Assembly: GCA_038503035.1 (NCBI GenBank)
Contig: JAVSML010024002.1
Location: 1,349,794-1,413,793 of the forward strand
DNA from: Crocodylus rhombifer
Lineage: Eukaryota > Chordata > Crocodylia > Crocodylidae
Direction: 5' to 3'
Length of the DNA stretch: 64,000 bases
The position numbers and the translations under genes are program-made. Below the pieces are notes generated by a model. That model was not told where the DNA came from and searched no databases. It was given only the letters and a program-made list of their open reading frames with translations. Shown here piece after piece: positions 34,781 to 46,527 of the stretch (position 1 is its first letter; each line of letters starts with the position of its first letter).

Positions 34781-36280
34781 ACCAAGACCTGCCCGGCAGC
34801 GGTGAGGAGGAGGGGCCACTTTTCCCCTGTGCCAAGCAACAGTTTCTGCCCAGCAGTCAGCACTACTGCCAGTGATCTGCTTGAATGGGTGACTCCAGAG
34901 CAGGTGTGGGGCATGCTGGGTCAGGGCTGCACATGTGGGTCCCAGCATTGTGGGGCTGGGACCAGCAGTGGTGGCAGCCAGAAGACGTCACCCCATCCCT
35001 GCTGCATGCTCAGGAGGTGGCAAGACATGTCATGGATGGGCAATACTGAGCAAGCACAGGGTGGGCTGAGGCTGTGCACTGTTGATGGTGGCAGGGAGGT
35101 ACCACAGGTCACACAAGCTCCAGGCTGTTGTGGGACAGGGGCAGGTGCTGACCAGCTCAGGGGGNNNNNNNNNNATGTTTGATTTTTAGTATATAATTTA
35201 GGGGGTTGGGGGCAGGGGGTGTTCTGGTTCCAAGATGGCAAATCCCCTTCCCGAAAAGAGTACTTCTGGGGACAAGAAGAGGGACTTCTGGTGTCAAAGG
35301 TCAGGTGTTAGTGGGTGCGTTGCTCGTGGCTGGTCCTTGTGAGTATTCTTCTGCTCTGTGGTCAGGGCCCCCAACTCACCTGCCATGACTCGATGGAATG
35401 GTGAAAGAAGGGGTTCACTGCTGTTCCTTCCCTCAACCCAAAGATGAGGATACTCACAGATTCACCGTGGATGTTCTTGGGGCTCTGCTGCCCCTACACC
35501 CCATCCACTTGCCAACTGCATGGATTTTCATGCTGCCCACCAATGCTGGGCTACGGCCCATCTCTTGTTCTGAGGGGCCACCACCTCCTCAAATATGGAT
35601 GGGGCACAGACTTGAGGATTCGGCCTGCTCACCCCTCTTTCTTCTGGGTCCACCCCAATGCTCACTCCAGCCCTGAAGTCTCAGATGGGTACTTCGAGGC
35701 TGGGGTGGATATGGCCGGTCGCATTCCTGTATGGGGAAACTCCAGCCACGAGCCTCTCATGCTCCAGGACTGCAGTCTGCAATATCCTGGGTGGCTTCTG
35801 AGTGCTAACCTTGCCCGTTCGGCATGGGGCAGAGATGGAGGGCTCATTCATGCTGGTGTCCCCGGCCTCAACCAGCCCAGCATCTCACCAACTGGCTTCT
35901 GCCCTGAAACTGGTTTCTAGCTGGGCTTTTGAATCTCCTGCCGTGGTGGCTCCAGCTGACATACTCAGCTGGCCACTGCCCAGCTTAATGGACAGCCGCT
36001 TGAAGAGCCGACACAATGCTGGCTTGTGCGGCTTTCTCTCCACCCCGGATCACCTCCTAGGTAAGTTTTCTGTGGTGTCAGGGTCCCTGTTCCCCTCTCT
36101 GGGAGTGTCAGGGTGTGCCCCTGGTGCCTCCGGTCCCTGAGGGAGCACCCTGCTGCCACAGTGGGTAGGATTTCCAGTCCTAAGATGGCAACCAGGGTGT
36201 GTGACACTTGTCAAGGGGCAGGGCCACAAGCCCTCAACAGCTCACCAAAACTTTCCAGCCAAAAGAATTGCCAACCCCTG
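34781..36280. mobile_element. hAT-type element, copy 2, inserted in CR1
   Basis: Its right end (ttgccaacccctg, to 36280) and subterminal 'aacagctcaccaaaac' and 'ggacttctggtgtcaaaggt' match the family of 28847-29858. The left terminus is not clear and may be truncated. It contains the 10-base N gap. Open frames (34760-35182, 35398-35920, 35802-36140) are GC-driven and unrecognisable. Confidence 0.65.
35165..35174. other. assembly gap (10 N)
   Basis: Ten consecutive N bases within GC-rich repeat sequence; the true length is unknown. Confidence 1.
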
Positions 36281-36990
36281 GGTTAGGAGATGTTCTGGCC
36301 AGCACAGAGGATGAAAGGGATTTCAGAGTTATGGTTGATCACAGGATGAACATGAGCAGCCAGTGTGACACTGTAGTGAACAGAGCTAATAGCATACTGG
36401 GATGCATGCTGATGCATCACAAGCAGGGCTAAGAGAGTGATACTTTCTCTCTACTTGGCATGGGTGAGATGCCAGCTGGAGTACTGTGTCCAGTTCTGGT
36501 CACCACCCTTCAAAAAAGATGTGGAGAATCTTGAAAAGGTCCAGAGAAGGGGCAACGAGAAGAATTAAGGACCTGGAGGAAAAACCTTATGAAGAAAAAC
36601 TAAGGGATCTGGGACCGTTCAGCCTGGAGAACAGGAGACTGAGGGGGGACTTGTTAATAAGTATGTAAGGGTTGAATATCAGGAGCTGGGAGAAAAACTG
36701 TTCACTTGGGTGCCCCAGGGGAGGACAAGGAGCAGTGGACATAAACTGTTAAAGGATGGTTTCAGGTTGAATGTAAAGAAGAAATTATTTATGGTAAGGG
36801 TGGCGAGAATCTGGAATAGACTTTCCAAGGAGGTGGTGCAGTCCCCAACCTTGGACGTCTTCAAGAGGAGACTGAAAAGACACCTTGCTGGGATCATTTG
36901 ACCTCAGCAGTATTGCTATCTAGAGCAGAGGGGCTGGACTCAATGATCTTTCGAGGTCCCTTCCAGCCCCAAATTTCTGTGATTCTATGA
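36281..36990 (+). mobile_element. CR1 LINE, 3' piece of the interrupted copy
   Basis: It follows CR1 ORF2: tggagtactgtgtccagttc (tyrosine-cysteine-phenylalanine region), then aagggtggcgagaatctgga and ggaggtggtgcagtcccc. It ends gaggtcccttccagccccaa and tgtgattctatga. It is frameshifted and dead. Confidence 0.92.
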
Positions 36991-38059
36991 TACTTTCTGA
37001 CTGATCCTTGTAGAAAAGTAACAGGGTTCAAGCAGTTACCTTAGAAACTTGTAGAATTTAAAAAGGGCCCATTGTTTTTCTAGATGATATTTTAATAAAC
37101 TGTGAAGCAGTAGCTGCCATGCTTTGCCTGGTTCAAACAACAGCTGTTAGGTCCTGAGCAAGAACGCATTGAAATGAATGCAAGAGTTTTCCCATCCAAC
37201 ATGTGGCTGCCTTTTTTTTATATATCAGCAAATGTAAGCATCTGGCTGGATGCTGATTGAATCCATTGATAAAGTGTATTGCTTTCTATGTGTGTATATG
37301 TATCACTATATACCTAGAGATAGAGAATGAGTATATTGCATATTTTTGCCAGCTTCAGTGACCCTTTCTAAAGTCATGGATTAAAAAAAAATGCAGGTGA
37401 AGTCCTGAATAGAGAAGGGAGCTATTAATATGAACATTTATTTCAGTCACCTTGACTCAAATACACTAACATACATCTGTTTCTGTGTCAGCAACATTTC
37501 TGCTGCACCGAGAAAAAATAATATTAAACACTTGACTTTTGTAATCACAAAAAAACCCAATCTGAACTCAAAAACAGTATCATTCTTAAATACACCACAG
37601 TGAAGAATAATTGTAACTTGTCACAGAGAGAGGCTATAATTATGTCTACCATTACTTATGCTTCCATGTGCACAACAGTATTCAGATTTTGCAAGGTATT
37701 TCTTCTTATGCAATACCAGTTATTAACGTGTGGTAGATATTATTTTTCCCTTATAAAAGCAAGGTAAAACTAGGCCATGGTGCAGCTGGGTGGTTTCATA
37801 ATGGAAGTCAGTGCATGAAATGAAACTGTCATTGCAAAATCATACAAAGTTTTGAAGGGAAATTCTGGACTATTGCATTCAATACAGTATTCTCCCTAAT
37901 TTCAGTAGAGTTAGGATTATCCTCTTTATGTTGCAAGCACAGCTTAAAATACCATAGGGTTAAAATTTAAATGTTACAGCTGCCTATATTCCAGTGGCAG
38001 AAGAAATGAGTAATTGTTAGGCTGTTTAGAAAGTCATTTTTAGTGCTTTTATTTTTATC
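36991..38059. other. intron sequence, nothing recognised
   Basis: AT-rich sequence; no feature seen. Confidence 0.5.
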
Positions 38060-38162
38060 ATTTATCCCCATTTTGCAGACAATGACCTCGAGGTACAAAA
38101 TAGAAGTTGTTTGGCCAGTCACACAGAAGGTCAAAATTTGATTAAAACCAGGAATCCTCTCT
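38060..38162 (-). repeat. MIR-like SINE fragment
   Basis: tttatccccattttgcagac, then gacctcgaggtacaaa, ttggccagtcacacagaagg and accaggaatcctct correspond phrase by phrase to the reverse strand of the MIR/CORE-SINE body. Confidence 0.65.
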
Positions 38163-38334
38163 CTGGGCCAGATATCATACCCACTGAAGTCAATGGGAAA
38201 ACTCAAGGTATAGCAACATTAGTGAAGATCAGCAAGTTCAAGATAAAGTACATTCTGCAAGGGTGAAATTCACCCTTTGCCACATAAAGTTCTTTGTGTA
38301 AACAGAATAGGGGTTGGATGGGACACAAGTCTTG

Positions 38335-38440
38335 CCCCTAATTGCAGGTAGGCCACAAGGATTCGAATGCCAGACATCTGGGATGCAGTAGCAACCACAA
38401 TTCCTCCTCCTCCCAGCCAGAGGGAAAGCTGTGTGAGAAT
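38335..38440 (-). repeat. possible tRNA-derived SINE head
   Basis: On the minus strand 'ggttgctactgcatcccaga' is followed by 'ggcattcgaatcc', a good B box. It is similar in layout to 15700-15786. Confidence 0.35.
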
Positions 38441-39343
38441 CAGTGACTCTGCATACTCATGAGCTTGCACAGTGCCCTGTCATAGGGTTTACATGGAGGG
38501 GAGTTCTTTACAGTATCTCTTTAGGGTTTTTGTTCTTTATATTACCCACTCAGGGCCTGAATCTGGAAAACACTCCAGAAGCTGATTAATCAGGACTTTC
38601 CATTGATAATTCACTAAGTTTTTCTTTGTCCTGACCAAGATACATTTAAAACTGATTTAAAAATGCACTAACATAGTGTAGATTTATAAGTAATGTTTTC
38701 AAACCTGATCGACAATTTTAGGTGCCTCAGTTTCAAAGTACTCTTGCACTCATTCAGAAGACTTTAAGTGACCCCTGTGACAGAGCTCAGAACCCGAGTC
38801 CCTAAAATTACTTCTAACTTGTGAAGATATTGGGCATATGTTTTTATGTCAATTCTACTATGACCTTTCTACATATTGTTCTCAAATGTACAGTCACCTT
38901 CTTTTGTGTATAAGAAACCTTGAAAAAGCAAGCCCATCTCAGACATGAAAGCTGCCCAGCCAAATTGCAAAACCTTTCTCTTACTAAATAGAACCCTAAT
39001 TATAAAAGCAATTTTACAAACATTCCCCCAGGGGTACCATTTTCTTTCTCATCAGAAAGGCTCTTGAATAAAATAACACCCTTGTTAGCTTCATTTATTT
39101 ACAACAGGACAAGACTGAGACCGGGTGAGATTTATTGCCATTACATCACTGATGTTCAGTAATTCATAAAACATTGGGACCAGGAGTTAGCACTGCTGTT
39201 ATTTCCTCTGATGCCTGACCTCACCACATTCTAATAACATACAGGAAATCCAGAAGACAAAGAGGAAAAGCAGTCTTGAATGCTAAAAATAACCATAGAA
39301 AACTAGCACAATCATGTAATAAAGCATGGCCCAATACTTTATT

Positions 39344-39451
39344 TAACATAATAGTTAAATCTGCTGAAGTATTTAGACTCCCTAATTCCTGTTTGAAAAT
39401 TATTATGAAAAATATGTTTTGGGGGTGTCATACATGGAGCAGAGACTTTTA
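39344..39451. repeat. 108-bp exact direct repeat, copy 1
   Basis: From taacataatagttaaatctg to agcagagacttttaa, identical base for base to 40274-40381. It lies 930 bp upstream of that copy in otherwise unique sequence. Confidence 0.97.
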
Positions 39452-40273
39452 AGTTATATAGTTCAACAGTATGTTTTGGATTTAGGATTGTGTATCTTAT
39501 TGCTTACATATGCAGTCCACTTAATAGCTTGACTAGAACAGACAATCATTGTATAGTGCTTATGTTTCCAGAGGTCATCCTATTTGAGCCAGACAGTGAG
39601 CTTAGGTGATATATTGTACTTGACAACCCAGAATGTTGCTATACAAAGACATTCTAATTCGCAGTGTCCTCTGAGAATTGTTCAATATCCTTGATGGTAT
39701 CTAGTGTCTGGTATGCCATTGAGAAGGGGCATTTTTAGTGCCTTTACTAATCAATCAAGGTTAACATGACATTCATGTTAAGCGTGGTTTTCTGATCTCC
39801 CTACATTTGCTGGGTCATCCTGTAAGGGAGAAATAGTGTGATGACATTCTTTGGAGTTTCTAAGGTCAGTTAATTTATTTCATAATGATTGATACCTACC
39901 TTTAAAAACAAGTCTTTTTGGTTGTTTGTGTTACTTCCTAAAGCCATGGTTTGAGTCGACTTTCAGCACAGGTAGAATATGTATATTTCGGAATACTAAA
40001 CCTACACATATTCTTAGACAAAAAGAGTTACAGCAAACTTGGTCTGTCTGATTAGAGATTGACAAATATTGCAAAATCAAATGTTCAAAAAACATTTATT
40101 CTTATTGCAAATGGTTTGACCATGCTTATGTCCCTTTTTATTTAGGTATATTGCATAACGGTTTGAAAATGGCTGTCCTTTGCATGAATATCGATATTCA
40201 TACAAATATGCTCGGCTACGTACAGAAGTTACACTTATTAAATGTATCTATTAAATGGATCCATTTGTAAGCA

Positions 40274-40381
40274 TAACATAATAGTTAAATCTGCTGAAGT
40301 ATTTAGACTCCCTAATTCCTGTTTGAAAATTATTATGAAAAATATGTTTTGGGGGTGTCATACATGGAGCAGAGACTTTTA
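40274..40381. repeat. 108-bp exact direct repeat, copy 2, abutting CR1
   Basis: Identical to 39344-39451. It stops exactly where CR1 sequence begins (aggaaaaaggtgattaggaa). Confidence 0.97.
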
Positions 40382-41643
40382 GGAAAAAGGTGATTAGGAA
40401 CAGTCAACATGGATTCACCACGGGCAAATAATGCCTGACCAACCTGATTGCCTTCTATGATGGGATGACTGGCTCAATGGACACAGGGAGATGGGGAGGT
40501 GTTGTGTACCTTGATTTTAGCAAGGCTTTTAATACAGTCTCCCACAACATTATTGCAGGCAAGCTAAGGAAGTATGAGCTGGATGAATAGACTGTAAGAT
40601 GGATAAAAAACTGTTTGGGGCATTGGCTCAAAGAGTAGTAATCAGTGGCTCAGTGTCTAGTTGGTAGCCAATATCAAGAGGAGTGCCCCAGCAGTCAGTC
40701 TTAAGTCCAGTTTTGTTCAATGTCTTCATCAACAACTTAAAAGGTAGCATAGAGTGCACCCTCAGCAAGTTTTCAGATGACACCAACCTGGGGGGGCGTA
40801 GTAGATGTGCTGGAGGGCAGGGCTAGGATTCAGAGTGATCTAGACAAATTGGATGAAATTGGAAGATTGGACCACAAGGAATCTCATGAGGTTCAACAAG
40901 GACAAATGCAAAGTCCTACACTTAGGACGGAACAATCCCATGCACTGGGACAGGCTGGGGGCTGACTGGCTGGGCAGCAGCTCTGCAGAATTGGACCTGG
41001 AGTTACAGTGGACAATAAGCTGAATATGAGCCAACAGTGTGCTCTTGTTGCCAAGAAGGCTAATGGCATACTGGGTTGCATTGGTAGTGTGTTGCCAGTA
41101 GGTCAAGGGAAGTACTTATTCCCCTGTATTTAGCACTGATGAGGCCACATCTGGAGTACTGTGTTCAGTTTTGGGGCCCCCACTAGAGAAAGGATGTGGA
41201 CAAATTGTAGAGAGTCCAGCAGAGGGTGACAAAAATGGTGAAGGGGCTGGGGGACATGACTTATGAGGACAGGTTGAGTGAACTGGGCTTATTTCATCAG
41301 GAGAAGATGAGACGGAGCAGGGACTTAATAGCAGCCTTCAACTCCTAAAGTGGGGTTCAAACGAGGATGGAGGGGGACTGTTCCCTGTGGTGACAGCTAA
41401 GAGAACAAGGGGCAATGGTTTCAAGTTTCAGCAAGGGAAGTTTAGTTTAGATATTAGGAAGAATTTTCTCACTAGGAAGGTAGTAAAACACTGGAACAGG
41501 TTACCCAGAGAGGTGGTGGAAACTCTATCCTTGGAGATTTTCAAAACCTGGCTGGGCAAAACTTTGGCTGGGGATGGTCCTCCTTTGAGCAGGGGATGAC
41601 CTCCTGAGATCCCTTCCAACCCTAACTTTCTATGATTCTATGA
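40382..41643 (+). mobile_element. CR1 LINE, 5'-truncated, 1.26 kb
   Basis: It contains the end of the reverse transcriptase domain: in one frame gtgtaccttgattttagcaa encodes VYLDFSKAF, followed by NTVSHN. It runs on through the ORF2 C-terminus to agatcccttccaaccctaac and tttctatgattctatga. Stops and frameshifts make it dead. Its 5' end abuts the second copy of the 108-bp repeat. Confidence 0.93.
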
Positions 41644-43393
41644 AATGGTAGGTATGCAGAAAGTGCTCTATAGCCATTACCAAACAGACAGTAAGGGCAT
41701 ATAGAGTATTGTAAAAATGGCAGATCCTACCCTGAGGTAACCCTGGATGGATGTGGTATCAGACTTTAGCACTGTAGGTTAGGGTGCCATGACAAACATT
41801 TGTTCCAGATCCCATTGTGACTCATGGTAGCTCACATTCCATTGGTGACCTACCCGCAGGGCTTTTTGGCCCCCCACTCATGCCTTTGCAGGGTGGCACT
41901 GTAGCTTCAGGCAGAACTCAATGACTCTGCCCAAACGCCAGTCTGGCCCCGCTCCTGCACTGTCACAAAGCCTCTATGTCCAGGCCCGTGTCCTTTCTCT
42001 CTGTTTGGCTTTGCTGACTTACCTTGTGGGTGCAGTCATGGAGAGGACGGTTATTGCTGTCACCCATTGTCTTGGCTTGGTCCATTTTCTTCTTCAGAGT
42101 TACCTCTGCCTCCTCTGACCCCTTGGGTTAGCATTGATCCATACACACAAAGAAAACTACTTATTGCTGAATTTCTCTTATTTCATATTTTCATGGGGAC
42201 AGGTGAGCAAGTATTGAATGTGCTTCAGCTCCAATATCAGGCTGAAAGAAACCAGGATATCTCTGCTCACAGTTATCCTGTTTTAAGAATTGATTCCTCT
42301 TCACTGATTTATGGTAATGGGCAGATTTATGGTAATGGTCAAACTCCGTAATGGAAGTAAAAAATATACTTGAACATGCCCAAAATGTAAGTCAGCACAC
42401 CTACACATACCAATTTGCAGCACCACTATTTTTCAGCTTGTCTGGGAAAACTGAATGTATGTGTAAAATGTAGACTCTGAAGAGCATTTACACTGCCTGT
42501 GCTTAATACAGGATGTAGGACCAGAAACCCATGTGTCCAGCTCACACACATGAAGTCCCAGAAACCTTGCATGCATTCAGTGGCCCATAAAAAAGCAGAG
42601 AATGTTTCTCTGTTCTCATGTCTTAAAGCCAATTTCTAATAATCCTGGTCACTCAAGTAATGGTTTGGAACCATGTGAGGTTGATAGAAAGCTGCTTCAG
42701 CCAGTCTGTTACAGAATTTGAGGAATGCTGCTGGGAGTCCCACAGATACTAAGGCACACTAGCTCTGGGAACTCTTTTTTTGTGAAGCCCCCATATTATT
42801 TTATTATCTACCATTTTATAGCTGTTATTTTTCCTGGCTATATGAATAATAATATCTCATGGTCTTGCTAGACTTCATGTAGTGTTCCTTTCTTAGATCC
42901 ACTCAGCAATCCGAAAATAAATAAATACCCCAAATCATCTGGGACAGTGTCTAACCTCACATTCTTCACTGGGAGGAAAGGAAACTCTTTCCCTGGCATC
43001 CCAGTCTGCTGGCTGCAAAAGAACCAGTGATTTTTTTTCCCCCTGCGAAACCAGTACAGAATTTAGGAACCCAAGACACAAAAGCAGCACTACTCTCCTG
43101 AAGCCCTAGTGAGTGGAGACAGTGATTGGAGGCAGTCAGGTTGCCCCGTATGTTGGCTCATGCTTCAAAAAGGATGACTTAGAATCATCAGGTACTTGGT
43201 ACCATGTCAAAATGCCATCAGTTATTTTTTATTTGCCTAATTAGCTGATACTCCTACATTAGCAACTGGCAGGAGGTGTTGTGTGTCTTCAGGACAGGCA
43301 GTGGAGCCCGAACAATACATTATTTAACAAGAAATTGATTGAAAGTTTTCAAAAGCATTGTTTGTTTGCACTCAAAACAATGACTCTCTCATT
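41644..43393. other. intron sequence, nothing recognised
   Basis: Mixed AT-rich sequence. There is one 17-base tandem duplication (atttatggtaatggg) near 42309-42342. Confidence 0.5.
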
Positions 43394-43567
43394 GGCTAGG
43401 GATAGAAAGTTGCACATGAACTGGTTTAAGTCATCAGAAACTGGTTTAAACCTATAACAAAACAGAAGTTCAGAATGGCTGAAACTAGTTTAAGATACAC
43501 CTGGTTGAATGTAGTAAGACTTAACTGATTTGGGTCAAACTAGTTTATGAAACTTCTGTCCCAGCCC
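43394..43567. mobile_element. short MITE with 'ctaggg' ends, copy b
   Basis: The left end gctagggatagaaagttgca is inverted at the right end (aacttctgtcccagccc). The interior aactggtttaagtcatcaga matches copy a at 10269-10448. Confidence 0.7.
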
Positions 43568-44475
43568 ATTGTGTCTTCTCTGAAGTTGTCTGATGGCTAC
43601 TGCAGGGAATTTTGGGAGTGGAGTAAAATTTATCACACAGTCCTAGAATCCCATGCAAGTTGCTAAAATTTAATAATACTTTAGATCTGAAATTGGTGTA
43701 ATTTTCCCTTGATTTCAAGTGAAGCAGGATCTTTGTACTGTATTCTTTAGTTTATAGGGTGTTTCTTTAGCCTGCCCTTGTTTTTTCTCCTAGCAGTGTT
43801 TTAGAGAAATCGCCTGAGCTAGAGAAACAATCCCATCCCCAGCTAGGTAATCATTAAGAGCAGTTACAAATATTCATACATTCTACAATTTGCAGAAAGT
43901 GGGGAGAGAAAAAAAGCACATTTGGGGTGAATTAAGCCAACGAAGGCTCATTAGGTAAAGCTGCTGAGCTCTATACACCTGTAAAGAAAATAAGAAAAAG
44001 ATCCAGTTATCTGTCTGGGTGTCAATTAGGAAGCAAAATCTTGCCTGAAATATTTTAATAGCACTCCAGTTCCTTACTCCATCTGATGGATTTTGTTGGG
44101 GGGAAAAAAATAACAAAAAAGTAAACTGTATTTTTTCTTTTTGCTACCTACAATCCATAATATCTACTCTTTCCATTGTGCTTTCTCCATATTGATTTCA
44201 GATGCATTTGATTGGTAAATGGCTGGTTATACTGAGAAGTATTTTGTAATGTCCTGATGCAAACCAGGTTTGTGTTTGCATGAGATTCAGGTTAGTTCTG
44301 AACTCTGAACCAAAAGTTTTCTGGACTTGCCTGGTTCATTCAAAAATCACTTTTACATACACAAGAGATAAAGCCTTAAATATAAAATTTCACTCTAAGT
44401 GTATAGGGGAGTATCTGCATTAGAGTCTTGGAGCTAAACCTGGCATATGGTTTTGGTTTCAACACGAAAATAGTT
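43568..44475. other. intron sequence, nothing recognised
   Basis: AT-rich sequence; no supported feature. Confidence 0.5.
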
Positions 44476-44483
44476 CTGCTTAT

Positions 44484-45065
44484 TAGGGGTGTGCAAAACT
44501 GGCCATATTCAATTTGGATTCAGATTCGTCCCAAATCGGGGCAGTTATTCAATTTGTTGATTCTGATCACTGTCTTGATTCAATTTGACAGAATCCAAAG
44601 ATATGATGCTGATTCAGTGAATCAGTGATTTAGCCATAGACACAGCTTTAAATGTTTTTTCTACATACCTCGAGGTACCAGGCACGGCTCACGAACTCTG
44701 AGATGGTGGGACGGATGGAGCGTCCCATGGGAGTGCAAGGGAAGTCCCCCATGTGCTTGGTGGCAGACCTGGAAGTGCTTCTGGTCCACTTCTGGGTGTG
44801 CTGGGGACCCTCCTACACATCCATGGGATGCTTCACCCCAGCATCTCAGCATTCATGAGCCACCTGGTACCTTGATGTATGTAGAAAAAACGTTTAAAGC
44901 TGTGTCTATGTCCGAATCCTTGTATTTCTCTGAATTGATTCAGAGGGTTCCAATTCAGAGAGATTAAAGGGTCTTCTGATTCGGCTTGGATTTGGTGATT
45001 TGGCCACCAAATTGGGCCAAATTTCCATCAAATCAAATCGGTGACCAAAGCTTTGCACAGTCCTA
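44484..45065. mobile_element. foldback hAT MITE, 582 bp
   Basis: The termini are taggggtgtgcaaa and tttgcacagtccta (12 of 14 inverted matches). A perfect 8-bp target duplication ctgcttat flanks it (44476-44483 and 45066-45073). Inner arms of about 60 bp around 44635-44695 and 44855-44913 are almost perfect inverses (catagacacagctttaaa / tttaaagctgtgtctatg). No transposase. Confidence 0.93.
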
Positions 45066-46106
45066 CTGCTTATGTCTGGATGATGGAAAGTAATGAGAGG
45101 AGATGATCTCTTCTCATCTCCGTCTCATACCTCCTTTGTAATCGTCTTCCTGTTAAAATTTAGTTTTTTCCCCATACCACATCTGTTACCACAAGTCATC
45201 CCAATTGTCTACCTTGCTCAGATTTATAAATGAGATATCTGAATGTATTCATTTTTTAAAATATTGAAATGAATTTGTAAGAATGCAAAACAGCCACTTT
45301 TATAGTGTTGCCTTGTACCTTCTCACTTGTGACATCTGTATTTATACTGAAATCTCCTCCAGATGGGGACTTTATACAATGCTAGTAAAGGATAGTGAAA
45401 GAAAAAGTGAAAAAATGAAAATTGGCAAATACTATTTGGGGTTGAAATTCATAACATGACAGTAATACAATCCACTACACTGAAGTCCTCCATGTTATAG
45501 GGGTAAAAGAAAAGGGTAATGAAGTTGGGCTCTAAATATTTGCCATCCCTTTTCAAAAACATATTTATTTCAGAGGGAAGGCTCCTGCCATGATCTTCAT
45601 TCTCATTCAGTGCAGGTTGACTCTCTTTTGTTCACTGATCAGATAGCTAGTAAATGATCAACTAGTTATTTCTGTGCAGCTGGGATGTAGTTGTGGGGAG
45701 GCACTGAATGTCCACGCTGGAGTGACTGAACACTTACTCCTGGATCTAAAGGGACTATGTGGGCTGCAGACCCTTGAATTTTACAGCAAGGACAGGGCAC
45801 GTGGCACTGCCAAAATCAAAGGTCATCAGCTGAAAGCCTCTGGATATTTTAAATTGTGGAGGTGACTTGAGGCGTGGAGCCCAGGTGATGCAGGAGCGGG
45901 AGCCTCAATCCTCTGAAGCGAGAATAAGAACCACACACCAAGAACTGCACCCTTGTGTGTCTGACCATCCATACACTCTTCCAGCCTTCTACCTACAGCA
46001 TTGCAGACAGACTCTCACTCATCCACGGACACTGAGACCCAATAGGCACCTCTGTGGACCAGAGATGAACCTGGTCCTCTGCTGCCACTAGCCAACCCTG
46101 GGAACA

Positions 46107-46527
46107 CAAGTGGCAGTTTGAAGAAATAAAGGATCTCATTGCCATCTGGGGCAAGGAACACATCCAGCACCAGCTCCAGATAGGTCATCAAATCAGAGAT
46201 GTCTTCATGCGCATTGCCCAGTGGGTGAACGCTCGGGTCCATGGCAGAAACTGGGAGCAGGGCCTAGCAGAGGCCACATTGATGAGGAGGCATTACTCCT
46301 ATGTGCTTGATGTTACAAAGTGGTCTTTGGGCTGGATATACCATTCTACAAGGACCTGTCCCATTTCCTCACCAAGAACAGGGCAGTTGACACCCACCCC
46401 ACAGACACCATCCAGAACCAGGGGCGCTTTGGAGAAATTGCCAGCAGGGACCCCACAAGAGGAGGAGAAGTAGCAGGGAGGCCTCTCAACACCGTTCCTC
46501 ACGCAGGGGCTGCAGCTGTTCCAGAGT
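46107..46527 (+). pseudogene. Myb/SANT-like DNA-binding protein remnant of Harbinger
   Basis: One frame reads KWQFEEIKDLIAIWGKEHIQ, then DVFMRIAQWVNARVHGRNWE and LMRRHYSYVLDV. This fits the Myb/SANT-like domain (W...E...LI.IW...D.F..IA......G....Q......LR..Y) of Harbinger accessory proteins that bring transposase to DNA. After about 46320 the frame shifts, and 46320-46526 continues with PFYKDLSHFLTKN, matching the family's 'FY.EL..IL' segment. The Gln-Cys normally after the third tryptophan region is changed to Gln-Gly. Dead by frameshift. Confidence 0.7.

Noticed and set aside
34760..36140. Open frames of 92-158 codons on + and -
   Set aside because: They lie inside a non-autonomous hAT relative and cross an assembly gap. 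No domain is recognised.
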